Part shown: piece after piece, positions 23,361 to 33,935 of the stretch
Layout of the letters: the number at the start of each line of letters is the position of its first letter
Numbering within the stretch: position 1 is the first letter of the stretch
From: Podospora comata
Taxonomy: Eukaryota > Ascomycota > Sordariomycetes > Sordariales > Podosporaceae
Assembly: GCA_017354895.1 (NCBI GenBank)
Contig: CP071493.1
Span: 4,030,001-4,094,000 of the forward strand
Reading direction: 5' to 3'
DNA length: 64,000 bases
Translations under genes and position numbers: made by a program
Notes under the pieces: model-generated
Seen by the model: only the letters and a program-made list of their open reading frames with translations
What the model was told of the DNA's origin: nothing
Databases searched by the model: none

Positions 23361-24730
23361 GACTGGAATATCTGTGCTGGCAGAGAGGGTGCAAAATGCG
23401 GGGTTGCTGTGTTTGTCCCAAGTGTACGAGTTGGAGACCCTGATGAGCTTTGACAATTTAAAAGATATAAAAGATGTGTGGCAAAGAGGAGGTAACACTT
23501 CTTATCTCAAACTGTCCAAGAGAATCACCTCAAGAGTTTTCGCGGCTCACAAGGAGAAGATGATACAGGCCCTAGGTCAAGGTCTTGAACTGATAACAAG
23601 GCCAGCCTGGTTTCCAGCAAAAGACTGGGAGCTTGTGCCGCCAGGATGGTGGGCAGAGATGTCCCACCTTCCTAGTCTGGAATCTTACTGCTGTTCGATC
23701 TTTCTGACTGCAGCCCAGTCAACGGCCTCGTCCGCTTTGGTTATGTAGACATTGGAGGGTTGTGGCCGCCATGTATGGGCAGTGCCGGTGAGGGTGCAGC
23801 TTCCCTATAAGAAGGCCATCCCAACGTCTTTGAGTTGCGGATGCCCCTGTCTTGGATGCTCATGCTGAACTGATTCACTGCCATGTGTCTCCCACGATAT
23901 CCGATAAGCCCTGATAGCTGAGGTGGTGAGATTGTTGACACTGAGAAGAGCATCTACTCCGTATCCATATCGGAAACAAAGCCAACAGAGAAATATATGG
24001 GTCAAAAGAGTTGCTCTTGATACCTATCGATCAATCTTTTCAATATTTCACGTAACCTGCCAAATGTCATCATCAGTTTGGTCCAGCCTTCGTATCACCC
24101 CTGAACAGCTGCCGATATCGTCCAGCCAATCACGTGAAGCATCGCTGCCAAGTTGGGTCCCAGGGGTGTACCGTGCACTCTCTCCACCCTAGATGAAGCT
24201 GGCCAAGGGAAACGCAGCCGAACTTCTGAACACCTTTCACCTGGCAAGACACGCCGCCGCTGTGGCTTTCCATCAAGACTTTTGAAGCCCTCTTTTCTCC
24301 TACCCAAAGCTCAGGAGCACTCGCAAATTCTTCCCCCCTTCTTCCCCCCAGATATCAAACCATTCACTCTACCCTCCCCCTCTGATCTCCCTCTTTCAAT
24401 TCACTCAATTGACAAGTCGGCAAAGCACCCTCTGCTCCATAATACTCACCCCTAGCCCATCAAGGCGAGAGAGACCCTTCTGGAGTATCCAGGTCTACCC
24501 CGACGTCGATCTGCTCAACGCAAAGACTATCTTCTCGACCAGCCGTCATTTGCCAACCCCGCAGGAAGCTTCGAGCTCAAGCCTCTCGGTTCCCGTCTGC
24601 AACAGCGACCGACCGCGATTGCGACCGTCTTGTGAATACGCGAGGCTACTGCGTTGACCGTCTTGTGCGTGTTGCGCATCTACATCGATACACCTATCTC
24701 TCCTAGAACACATCACACAACCCCGTCACA
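23361..24730. other. intergenic between divergent genes
   Basis: Contains the nucleoside hydrolase promoter and a long C/T-rich leader for the next gene (about 24290-24730). One frame across 23335-23748 is open but has no homology or splice signal and overlaps the hydrolase start. No gene supported. Confidence 0.5.
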
Positions 24731-26023
24731 ATGGGTGTCAACATGTCAACATTGGTCGGCTGGGCCGTCATTGCCAGCGCTCTCGTCGGTTACAAGGTGT
24801 ATCTTGACAACAGGAACAGACCAGCTGTCCGTCAAGTTGCCCGCCAGCTTCAGACCGAGAAGCCTGCTGGCCAGAACCGCAAAGAGCCCAAGGAGAAGGC
24901 GAAGCGACAAAGGGTGGAAGCTTACTCCAAAGACACCGAGGAGACGGGCAAGACCGCCCAGCTGAAGACTCGTGCCAGCAAGCCATCGGCTGCTTCCTCA
25001 AAACCCTCCAACGATAGCTCCGATGACGAGGTCGACAACAGGGAGTTTGCCAGGCAATTGGCCAGCATCAAGCAGGGCACAAACCTGAATGCCACCAAGA
25101 AGGCCGACGAGAAGAGACAAAAGTCGGTGAAGCAGTCTCGTGCCCAGGTCATTGACGAGAAGCCAAAGGAGCCCAAGGTCTCCGCTCCCTCCTCAACTGC
25201 CGGCGTTGACGCCGATGACGATGCGTCTTCAGCTGCTTCCCCTGCTGTCACACCTGCGGATGCCGGCGATGTCTCGGATATGCTTGAGCCCAAGTCGTCC
25301 GGTCCCTCTGTCCTCCGCCTCACCGACACCGAGAAGGTGAAGCCCAAGAAGGAGAAGAAGGCCAAGGAGCCTGAGAAGACGGAAACCAAGAAGCAGAGAC
25401 AGAACCGTCGTAAGAAGGAGCTTGAGCAGGAGCAGCGCCAAGAGGACGAGCGTCAGCGTAAGGTCGCCGAGGAGGCCCAAAGACGACAGGCCCGCATCGC
25501 CGAGGGTCGCGCTGCCAAGGACGGCTCTGAATTCACCAACAAGGCCGTCAAGGAGTCTGTCTGGACCGCCGGTAAGACTGAGAGCAAGCCCACCAATGGC
25601 CAGACAGCTCCTGTGCAGCCACTCGACACCTTCGACACCGACAGTTATACCGATGTGTCTATTCCCACCCAAACCGACTCGACTTCCAAAGCCTCCACTG
25701 CTAAGCAGGCCGGTGCCCCGAACAACTGGATTGCCTCCCTCCCCTCCGAGGAGGAGCAGATGAAGATGATCGAAGATGAAGAGGCCTGGAACACTGTTCC
25801 ATCCAAGAAGTCTAAGAAGAAGAAGACGGCCGAGGCCACCTCCCCTGCCGATAGCGCCGGCGAGTCTGAGCCAGTCGCCGCCACCAAGGCTCAGCCTGCC
25901 ACAAAGCCCCGTGCTACCAATGGTACCGCTCCCAACAGACCCGCCAAGATCATCTCCCAGCAGTCATCCTTTGCTGCTCTGACACCAAACGACGATGAGA
26001 CCAGCAAGGAGTGGGATGTGTAA
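24731..26023 (+). CDS. lysine/acid-rich protein with N-terminal membrane anchor
   Basis: Single exon, 430 residues; the ATG follows CCCCGTCACA. Residues 7-23 (TLVGWAVIASALVGYKVYL) form one hydrophobic helix at the very N-terminus, so the protein is probably a signal-anchored membrane protein with a long cytosolic tail. The tail is highly charged: basic and acidic low-complexity blocks, a strongly coiled-coil Lys/Glu/Gln stretch (about 195-265, KKEKKAKEPEKTETKKQRQN), and a conserved-looking C-terminal motif, NNWIASLPSEEEQMKMIEDEEAW, followed by a poly-Lys patch and the end ETSKEWDV. This layout resembles ribosome- or RNA-associated ER proteins, but I do not recognise the family and the role is inference. 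Codon use is strongly biased toward C-ending codons, suggesting high expression. Confidence 0.88.
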   Translation: MGVNMSTLVGWAVIASALVGYKVYLDNRNRPAVRQVARQLQTEKPAGQNRKEPKEKAKRQRVEAYSKDTEETGKTAQLKTRASKPSAASSKPSNDSSDDEVDNREFARQLASIKQGTNLNATKKADEKRQKSVKQSRAQVIDEKPKEPKVSAPSSTAGVDADDDASSAASPAVTPADAGDVSDMLEPKSSGPSVLRLTDTEKVKPKKEKKAKEPEKTETKKQRQNRRKKELEQEQRQEDERQRKVAEEAQRRQARIAEGRAAKDGSEFTNKAVKESVWTAGKTESKPTNGQTAPVQPLDTFDTDSYTDVSIPTQTDSTSKASTAKQAGAPNNWIASLPSEEEQMKMIEDEEAWNTVPSKKSKKKKTAEATSPADSAGESEPVAATKAQPATKPRATNGTAPNRPAKIISQQSSFAALTPNDDETSKEWDV

Positions 26024-29016
26024 ATTGGCAGTAGCGAGGCACGTCATGGAACAATGGAAGCACCTAAGGAGAGAGGCGACTGCACTGGATTCACCTTTAC
26101 TTTCTTCGTTATTCGTCTCTCTTTCATAATGGGGATACGGGTTTCCATCACGCAGTTTTAATCCCCAATTTGTTGTTATAACAAAATTTCACCGGTCTTT
26201 GTTCGTTCTCATTTCTCTCTGATTTGGCAAAAAAGGGCAACTGGAGTTTTGTTTGTGCATGTACATTACCCAAAAGGTCGTTTTAGTCAGGAGGGGGGAG
26301 GGGCTCGCCGTTCGTCATCGTCCTCCAACAGATAGGCCTCACCGATTTGCGTTTTTTTTTCTGCAGTTGTTTTTCAGATTGGTGCTTTTTGTTCGCTCGG
26401 GCCAGCTCAACTTAGCGATAACAAGAGGGAAGGGGTAATTTGACGAGGGGGGGGGAAGGATTGAGTTGCTTTTGTGCTTTTTCACATCACGAAGAAAACA
26501 AACATGATTTGCAGCGGGGCGATGGATGGGAGGGAGGGGGAAGTATCTTAATGCTGGGTGAATTATCACGAAAGGGATGAGATGGGAATGGGAGTAGCTA
26601 GGGTTAGTTACTACTACTACTACTACTACTACTACTGAAGATGGCGACAATCATGAGGCCTGGTCGTTTTTTCTTTTTGTGACTTGTTGAAAAGGAAGCT
26701 GGCTGGCTGGTAGAAGTTGCGACTTTGTGGTTGGGGGAAATATACTATTACATGAATGATGCATTACTTGTTGGTGATATTTGGACGTGAGTCATATGAA
26801 GAGTGCCATCTGTGGATTTCGTGCCAGTTACTGAGTGTTATGATAAAGGTAGGCATTTGGTGATGCTGGTTTGTTTTTGATGATGGTGAAAGATATACGA
26901 AGTGAGAATTGAAATGAAGCTGTGTGGCTGAGGTACAGGGTTATAGTATCATGGGTCTAAGATGATGCTGGGTTGGAAAGGGAGGCTCATTTAACGTGAC
27001 GGACTCCGAACCGTGGGGTGGGGGGTTTGCCAAGGGTTTCTGACAGGAGATGAAATAATGACTTCTAGAAGGGGACTAGAAAGTTGGGTAGCGATGTTGG
27101 ATATATACATTGTGGTATGGATGTTTGGTTTATATTTCATCTTTAAGATGGTATATCGTGATGGTCATATAGATAGTGTTGACAAAACTGGGGACTGAAA
27201 ACAGTGAGAAACCCCGCCATCTCTTGCAGCGGGTAAAGTTTGGGGTTTCGTACCCAGGTGTGTAGCGGTGGTGATGTGTTTCGTTTGAGATGCACCACGG
27301 GAAGGACAAATTTGGTACCCGATGAGATGGGGGAGACGTTGGGGGCGGGGTAAATGGTGTGCTATGATGGTGTTTACAGATCGCTTTGATATTGACGCTG
27401 GAGGTCTAACAACAAGAGGGGATATATCGAGAGCCATTTTGGACATCGGTGCAGTGATGAGCACGCCCTAACCAAAATATTCAGGCATTTGGTTCATCAG
27501 GGACGGTGTTACAATTATCGAGAAAGTCCGTCGTCTGTTTTATGCAACCAAGATGTCGGGGCTGGTGGGTGGTGGTGTACGACGGTTAAGTGGTGCAGCC
27601 AGCTGCTAGTTTAGGCAAGGCCCATGACATCTAATTGGGCAGGCGTAATGCGATGGAATTGCGTGTCTTCTTTGCCTTCGCTTGCAGACTGGGGAAGCTG
27701 GGGGGAGGGGACGAGTGCTAATTCGTGGGGGTGAGGCAGCTGCGTACTAGTTCAGGGCTGAGGTGAGGCTTTTATGTATGCCCAACTTCTACACGTCATC
27801 AGAGAGGAGGGGGATAGGTTCTAAGAAATGGCGAGAATTGTTCCTTCTTATGCTTGAGGGGCTTGAGGGGAATGCGAAACGCCTCCTCATTGTTCGGAGT
27901 TTTGGGAGTGTGGGAAGGCAGAGTGGGGTTGCACATTTGATTTCCATCCCCCCTGTTCCCATCGTGGTGCCTTACCCCCGGATCTGTTTCGCATGCAAAT
28001 TACCAGCCCCTCGGGGGAATGCCCTTGCTGCGAATGGCTTGGTTCCCGCCTTGTTTAATCGTTTCTTCAACGACAGGTTTGATTGCGGCTTTTCAGCTTT
28101 CTCCTTTGTTGCATTTTCGACTCCAACTTTCCCGTGTGTTTTGTGTGTTTCTCTGTGTTGCTTGTAAGTGTGTTTGTGTTGTGTGTGTTTCCCCCGCCAA
28201 CAACAACCATACAACCAACAGCTACACACGGCAGACATTACACATTTCTCACGACTACATCTTTGGATACCTTTTGTTTTCTGGGATCTTTTCTTTCGAT
28301 TTGCCCGCCCTTTAACTGTTGGTTTTTGGGGGCCAATTGACCAAAAGAAAGCCGCATCGAATTCCCGGAAACGCGGGCTTATGGAGAGCTCCGGTTGAAG
28401 GCCTTCCGACGTTTCCTTAAACGACCACGACTTCCCCCAAGAACACCAAGACCTGCCACGACACAACAGAGTGTGCATCTCATCCTACCTAACCATTCGA
28501 ACCCCGCGATTCCCCTCCTTTTATAATACGCACGATCAAGGCGCCGGATCTAGGGATTGGACCAAGAGCTGACGCGGCTGATCATTCGAGGCGCATCTGG
28601 GGCGCAGAAGGGACATTTTAGCTTTAAGCTTTCGAACGGTGTTCAACCCATCGTCCTCCTGGTTCCCCCCCCCGTTCCACCCTCAACGACTCAACTATCG
28701 ACCGTCAACCACGACATTGGAACCTCGATTCAACAATCAATTCGACATAACAGCCAACCCACCTGCGATATAGAACCTCGACACGATCTACTTTGCTCGC
28801 CACCTCAGCCCAGCTGCTGCATGACATGCTAACGATTGCCTGTTTCGGTGGTGTGTCAACGACGGGCGCTACGGAACCCTAAGCGAAAGGCGACCACGAT
28901 TGACGACACCCCGAAACTGTGATCATTCTTGGAGGATACATTATCAGACATATTGTCGAAGAGAGGGACGAACTCGGTCCTAGAAAACGAATACTTACAC
29001 GTCCGGTGGCCCAGCA
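26024..29016. other. 3 kb intergenic, no supported gene
   Basis: The left part is T-rich 3' flank of the preceding gene. The middle (26600-27700) is G-rich with an ACT triplet repeat. From about 28400 to 29016 the DNA is C/A-rich and probably forms a long leader of the gene at 29017, with several short upstream ATGs. No homology-bearing open frame. Confidence 0.45.
26609..26636. repeat. (ACT)9 trinucleotide microsatellite
   Basis: About nine perfect ACT units in the 3' region downstream of the lysine-rich protein gene. Confidence 0.9.
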
Positions 29017-30375
29017 ATGTCATACCTTTCCGCCGTCCAGTCGGCCCTCTTCTACTATCTGGCTTGCACACCATGTTACGCGTGCGTTGGAAACCACAAG
29101 GCGGCGAAGCAGGCCAAGAAGGAGAGAGAAATGAAGGCACAAATCATCTTGGAGCAGCCACACTTGTACCGACATCCAGATCCATTCCAGACGAATCCCT
29201 ACTGGGAAGAGGAAATTAAGATGGGTCCAAGCTTACCAAAGAAGGGGAAGAATATCGATCGGTCCAGCAAGAGCTTGAGTCAACGGCGCTTGACAGCGGC
29301 GAGCAGGGACGGCGGTGCGAGTATAGGCGCGGGCAGCAGCGTGATGTTCAACATGGGGAGTCCAACATCTACCGTCGGGCCCAGACCTTCAGTCAGCACG
29401 ACCATTGCACCTACGGTGGTAGGAGATGCGGAGATGGCGAGCCCGACGCTGAGCAAAACGATATCGGTATCGACCGCCGACGACTGGAATCTGAAGCCAT
29501 ACCAACGCGAGGATGAGGAACTTTGGGGGCACGAGTATGAGAGTCAGAGGAGGACGCAGAAGCTCGTGGATGCTCTTAAGCAGGCTGGCTCGTCTGCTGG
29601 GCGGTTTGTCGAGTCCAAGCTTGGCTTGGAGAAGCAGGTTACTGAACAGGACCGATACGACTTTTACTTTGCACCGAAAAACCCACCAGTCAACGAATAC
29701 CACCCACCGGTTGTCAGCAGCAAGCCCGCCCACAAGGATGGGCTTCGCTGGATGTTGCAGCCTCCGCCGCCCGCCAAGGTCATGGAGGGCAAGGTACCGG
29801 TTAGCAGAAGCGCGAGTTTGATGAGTGTGAACTCGAGAAGGACGGTATCGACAGTGGGAAGCGGGTCATTGGGCAGACTGGTTGGCGAGAAGGCTCTTGA
29901 GGCTAAAAGTCGGAGAGGCGAGACGCCATTCGACGACAGGCTGTCGTCCGCGTCGCTTGCTAGGACAAGGTCAAGAAGGACAACCGTTTCGACCGTGCGG
30001 ACAAGAAGCCGTCGGACTACACGAGCGACCAGCTTCTCGACCGAATCCGATGACTCCTCTGACGATCTTCACCACCGAATGGCGAGAAGGAGAAACCACC
30101 GCCCAGTAGCCACTCCCGAAGTTGACTCTGACGACGAGAAGGAGTACAACACCAAGAGCATTGAGGCGGGTATTTCTGTCACCCCTCCCATGCCAACCCA
30201 CCCAACACATGCTGCCCAAAAACCAAGACTGGCTACCATCCTCAGCTCTGCGGTCGTTGACCAGGTCCCATCATCACAAAAGACATCCTCTTCGCCACTT
30301 CAAGAAGTCACCAACAGCACAACAACAGTCACGAATTCGAGATCAACAGAATCGTCTGGCAAGATCACAGCTTGA
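29017..30375 (+). CDS. fungal protein with Cys-rich hydrophobic N-terminus, function unknown
   Basis: Single exon, 452 residues, ATG at 29017. The first 27 residues are hydrophobic and cysteine-rich (YYLACTPCYACVGNH) followed at once by a basic stretch (KAAKQAKKERE), which suggests S-palmitoylation and membrane attachment rather than a cleaved signal. A conserved-looking segment follows (ILEQPHLYRHPDPFQTNPYWEEEI), then Ser/Thr-rich disordered regions. A middle block of aromatic and charged residues (LKPYQREDEELWGHEYES ... VTEQDRYDFYFAKNPPVNEYHPP-like) is the other conserved part. The tail has Arg/Thr/Ser repeats and an acidic patch. This type of protein is widespread in Pezizomycotina without assigned function. 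Confidence 0.87.
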   Translation: MSYLSAVQSALFYYLACTPCYACVGNHKAAKQAKKEREMKAQIILEQPHLYRHPDPFQTNPYWEEEIKMGPSLPKKGKNIDRSSKSLSQRRLTAASRDGGASIGAGSSVMFNMGSPTSTVGPRPSVSTTIAPTVVGDAEMASPTLSKTISVSTADDWNLKPYQREDEELWGHEYESQRRTQKLVDALKQAGSSAGRFVESKLGLEKQVTEQDRYDFYFAPKNPPVNEYHPPVVSSKPAHKDGLRWMLQPPPPAKVMEGKVPVSRSASLMSVNSRRTVSTVGSGSLGRLVGEKALEAKSRRGETPFDDRLSSASLARTRSRRTTVSTVRTRSRRTTRATSFSTESDDSSDDLHHRMARRRNHRPVATPEVDSDDEKEYNTKSIEAGISVTPPMPTHPTHAAQKPRLATILSSAVVDQVPSSQKTSSSPLQEVTNSTTTVTNSRSTESSGKITA

Positions 30376-30453
30376 AAACATGAAAGGCTGATGATCATGT
30401 TTCCTTTTTTTCGTTTCTTCCTTCTCTCAGTCTGTCTCTGGAAATTGGGAAAG

Positions 30454-30492
<39 letters not shown>

Positions 30493-31199
30493 TATTATTA
30501 TTATTGGGTGCTTTTATTGAACCTCATCAGCATATTTTTTTGGTGTTTTTCCGTGGTATCGAAACCTCTCGCATTTGCACATCAAGGGGGTTGGCAGGGG
30601 GTATCGTCGTTTGTTTTGTTTCAAATACTACTACTAGTTGTTTGTGCTGGGCGATGGTGTTGGAGGAGTTTTTGTCTTTTTATGGGGCTACCTAGGCCAT
30701 CTCGCCTGGAAGGGGCTACAAATGCAAAATTGCCTTTACTGTCATCCGTCTTTACTTTTAATTCCGTTTTTGTTTCCTGTCAGCATTGCACCAAAGTAAG
30801 AGCATGCCCTTGAATTTTGTCTACTTGTTTAACTGTCTCTCTCTCTATTGTTGGTGGTTGGGGCCTAGTTCCTAAACGTCTTTGGTCAAATATAGTGTTA
30901 TGAAAAGGTGATGGGATGGTTGTGGGGTGATGATGAGGTTGATGGCGAAGGTAGCGTGGTAGAAATTGAAAGAATTATCATTACAATCAGGTGCCAGAAC
31001 AACTTAACGAGTGATGCTATGCCTTGGCTGTTGGAAGACTTCAGGCCAGCATAAGATTTGTCTGTTTTTTCTAGCTTCAGAGTAAGATATTGGCTAGATT
31101 TCTACCCTCCAGCTTTCCGTTTGAACCCCATTCATAATAGTAATACAAAACACCGATAACGCCCTCTTTTTTTTTCGCTTTAATCATGGCAACAAAAGT
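30376..31199. other. convergent spacer with CAT/ATT microsatellite
   Basis: 3' flanks of two convergent genes, T-rich on the left. Includes the trinucleotide repeat at about 30455-30503. No gene seen. Confidence 0.6.
30455..30503. repeat. (CAT)n-(ATT)n compound trinucleotide repeat
   Basis: About twelve CAT units followed by about five ATT units, in the likely 3' untranslated region of the preceding gene. Confidence 0.9.
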
Positions 31200-31748
31200 T
31201 TACAGATGCATACCCCCCTCATCATCCACACCCATATCCCTCATTCTCTCCTCCATTCTCCGTCTTAGTTCCTCATCACCGATCGAGCCCCCTTGTTGTG
31301 CTTGTCCACCCCCGGCAACATCATCCATCACCACCTCCCCATTGACAATCCTCCCAGTCTGGAAAGTCCCATCCGTCCAGGCCGAGTGCCTTTCCCCATT
31401 TGTCTCTGCCACCACCCCAGGCTCTTGCTTGTCGAGTTTTTCTATTTCTTCTTTCGACTGGAACTCTGTCCAGCTGAGCCCGCGGGTCTCGACCTCTGCC
31501 TTGACGAGGCTGATGCGCTCTTGCATGCGGGCGATGACGATGTTGTTTTCGGAGATGGCTTCCACGCAGACGGGGTCGGGGGGACCGGAGGGGGGGTGGG
31601 CGAAGGGGTGGAGCTGCTCGTTGGAGTAGTCGAGGTGGGCGATTGAGTTGCGGAGCTCGAGGACTTTTAGGTGGAGGGAGGGGAGGGGGAGGGAGGGGAG
31701 GGCGGAGGCGAAGGCGGAGGGGGTTATGGGTGTGCTGGAGGATGACAT
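31200..31748 (-). CDS. Tma17/Adc17-like protein (tentative proteasome assembly factor)
   Basis: Single exon, 182 residues from the ATG at 31748, which has A at -3 in an ACCACA context; longer open frames upstream lack sensible sequence. The N-terminal half is helical, with LKVLELRNSIAHLDYSNEQL, then a Pro-rich loop and a second helix EAISENNIVIARMQERISLVK. That pair of helices, with a hydrophobic HLxxSNxxL and an ENxxVIxxxxERIxxV signature, resembles yeast Tma17/Adc17, a stress-induced chaperone of proteasome base (Rpt) assembly. The C-terminus is longer than in yeast: a Gly/Gln-rich linker and a final Arg/Glu/Met-rich helix (LRRRMEERMRDMGVDD). The assignment comes from motif memory, without an alignment. 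The gene itself is well supported by its coding character and position. Confidence 0.6.
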   Translation of the reverse strand: MSSSSTPITPSAFASALPSLPLPSLHLKVLELRNSIAHLDYSNEQLHPFAHPPSGPPDPVCVEAISENNIVIARMQERISLVKAEVETRGLSWTEFQSKEEIEKLDKQEPGVVAETNGERHSAWTDGTFQTGRIVNGEVVMDDVAGGGQAQQGGSIGDEELRRRMEERMRDMGVDDEGGMHL

Positions 31749-32225
31749 TGTGGTTGTGGTTGGATAGATGGGTTGGTGGTTCGGGTTGGAGTTGTCGAGT
31801 TGAGGGGGATTGGGAGTTGGGGAATAAGACTGGGGGGCGTGGAGAGTGTGTGGTGTTTTGTTTGAAAGATTGACTGTTCTGTTTGATGGTGGAACGCTGC
31901 TGGATGGAAGAGCTTCGATTGATGGCGGCGGCGGCAAAACAGCCAGGGTCCCACGTGGGGCAGTCGCCCTCGCTCCCGCAGTGGGGTCGCTTGATGGAAG
32001 GTAATCCGACCAATCAGACACACCAATATTGCCGGGACGTGCCGGAAAGAAGTGGTGGGTTCAAGGAACGCTTTCGATTTCCGTCTTTTCTTTTTGGTAG
32101 CGGAGGGCCCAAGCTTCCTGTTCCACCACATTCAACCCACCATTTCCCGCTCCACCAAAGCTTTCCCACAGTTTGATGGTCACTTTGCGCAAGTCGGCGC
32201 AACGGCTGGCGCCTGATTTGCGACA
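31749..32225. promoter_or_regulatory. 477 bp divergent promoter, Tma17-like and rhomboid genes
   Basis: Two genes start head to head. No clear TATA consensus. CAATATTGCC and CCGACCAATCAGA (a CCAAT box near 32010) lie between the starts, the latter a plausible CCAAT-binding-complex site. Confidence 0.4.
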
Positions 32226-33935
32226 ATGAGCTGCTCTTCACTGGGCGTGAATGCCTTCCGGCCCAGTGTCCAGGTAGCCACTCACCATCTTTCCAGACTC
32301 TCCCGTCAAGTGTCCACGCCGATCGTCTTTCCGGTCCGGTTTCTCTCGTCGACCCCTCCGCCATGTCATAGCCGACAGTTCCAGCATAGACGACGATCCG
32401 GTCGGAACATCACCAGTCACACCCTCCTCCGAAAGCCATTGCCGTGGCCGACAGCCGCGCAACGATTCGGGCTTCGAACGGTCTTTGGGGGGAGGATAGT
32501 ATACAAGCACTACATCGAGCTGCCGCCCAATTATACCGATGAGGATGGGTTGGATTTTACAAGCAAGGATCTCAGGCCTGAAGAAGTCCACGCGATCTTT
32601 GGGGCCGATATCGATGCGTACAATGCAAACAAACTGCTAAAGATTATTCACGGCCGCCGCGTCGCTGGCACTCTCGAAGACCCTACGGTTGCGGGCCGCT
32701 CCTACGGCTATACTGTGGAGCAACGGCAAAAGGCTCTTGCCTATCTTCGGGATCACTACCCAGTTGATGAGATTGCCAATGCCGGTCTGCGCGCTGAAGA
32801 CGAGCTGGCGGCTTTGGAGGCGTTGGAGGAAGACGCCACGCCCGAAACCACGGAGGAACTGGATGCCAAGAAGGTGCCGCGAGAACCGACCGGGAAGACC
32901 AATAAGCTGTACAAGGGCGCGATACAAAAGAACAAGAGTGTCTATGGCGACAGTGTGGTGGAACAGCTCCGCATCGAGAACGAGGCGAAGTGGGCGGCCG
33001 AAAAGAAGCGTCTGGAGGAGGAAGAAGCAAAGAAGGCAGAGGAGGAAAGGAACGGAGTTGCTGGTCCCCTCACGCCGCTCACCCATCCGGAAAAGTTTGG
33101 GAAACTCAGCCCTACGGTACAGAAATGGATCACGTCTGCTACGTCTGACTTGAAGGAACCACCGAAGCTGTCGGCTTGGCAGCGTCTTTGGCCTTCGGCA
33201 ACGTTTGTGCTTGTGTTGCTTGGTGGCCTTGGGGTTTACGTTTATACCTACAAGCCGGCGAAGCGCAACGAGCGCTGGTTTCCTCAGATTCCCCCAGCAG
33301 CTGCGACGGTTGGTGCGCTCATTCTTTTGAACACGTTGGTCCATGCGGCCTGGAAATTTCCCGCGCTGTGGGCGCCGTTCAACAAGTACTTGTTGATCAC
33401 GCCGGCGGTTCCCAAACCGTTTGCTCTCCTTGGCGCCATGTTTTCTCACCAGGCGTTTGGTCACTTGGCGGTCAACATGGGCTTTCTATGGGTTGTTGGC
33501 ACCTTGCTCCACGATGACATTGGACGGGCCAAGTTCCTTGGGCTTTACCTTGGGAGCGGTCTCGTGGCGGCGATGACTTCGATGACGGAGTTTGTGCTCC
33601 GCCAGAGGTGGAATATCAGCACGTTGGGAGCGTCGGGTGCAGTTTATGGTGCTATTGGAGCGTACTGCTGGATGCACCGGCTTGACGGCCACCGGATTTT
33701 TGGGTTCCCTCCCCCGCCGAGTGAAGGGTTGAAGGGGATTGTCTTTTTGGCCTTTGTTGTCGCGACTAACATCTCATTCTTGTTCTCGAGGGCTGCGCGG
33801 AGCAGGATAGATGTTACGTCTCATTTTGCGGGGCTGGCGGCTGGCGTAGCTGCGGGAGAATGGATCTTGCGCAGGAAGGAGGCAGAGAAGAAGGCGAGGA
33901 TGGAGCCGATGGCGGTTAGGGTGAGTAAGGTGTAA
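32226..33935 (+). CDS. pcp1: mitochondrial rhomboid protease (Pcp1/PARL type)
   Basis: Intramembrane serine protease of the mitochondrial inner membrane that in yeast cleaves cytochrome c peroxidase and the dynamin Mgm1. Single exon, 569 residues. The N-terminus is basic and rich in Ser and Arg (FRPSVQVATHHLSRLSRQVST), consistent with a mitochondrial presequence. An acidic/basic coiled-coil-like linker covers about residues 180-290. The rhomboid core starts near residue 330. Landmarks are HQAFGHLAVNMGFLW, GASGAVYGAIGAYCW with the catalytic Ser at residue 470, and SHFAGLAAG with the catalytic His at 533. The first hydrophobic helix (FVLVLLGGLGVYVYTY) precedes the core, as in PARL-type proteins with one extra N-terminal helix. 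The Ser-His dyad and helices are intact. Confidence 0.93.
   Translation: MSCSSLGVNAFRPSVQVATHHLSRLSRQVSTPIVFPVRFLSSTPPPCHSRQFQHRRRSGRNITSHTLLRKPLPWPTAAQRFGLRTVFGGRIVYKHYIELPPNYTDEDGLDFTSKDLRPEEVHAIFGADIDAYNANKLLKIIHGRRVAGTLEDPTVAGRSYGYTVEQRQKALAYLRDHYPVDEIANAGLRAEDELAALEALEEDATPETTEELDAKKVPREPTGKTNKLYKGAIQKNKSVYGDSVVEQLRIENEAKWAAEKKRLEEEEAKKAEEERNGVAGPLTPLTHPEKFGKLSPTVQKWITSATSDLKEPPKLSAWQRLWPSATFVLVLLGGLGVYVYTYKPAKRNERWFPQIPPAAATVGALILLNTLVHAAWKFPALWAPFNKYLLITPAVPKPFALLGAMFSHQAFGHLAVNMGFLWVVGTLLHDDIGRAKFLGLYLGSGLVAAMTSMTEFVLRQRWNISTLGASGAVYGAIGAYCWMHRLDGHRIFGFPPPPSEGLKGIVFLAFVVATNISFLFSRAARSRIDVTSHFAGLAAGVAAGEWILRRKEAEKKARMEPMAVRVSKV

Noticed and set aside
28485-28515. CATTCGAACCCC, resembling a tRNA T-loop on the minus strand
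   Set aside because: Flanking bases form no T-stem, anticodon arm or acceptor stem.
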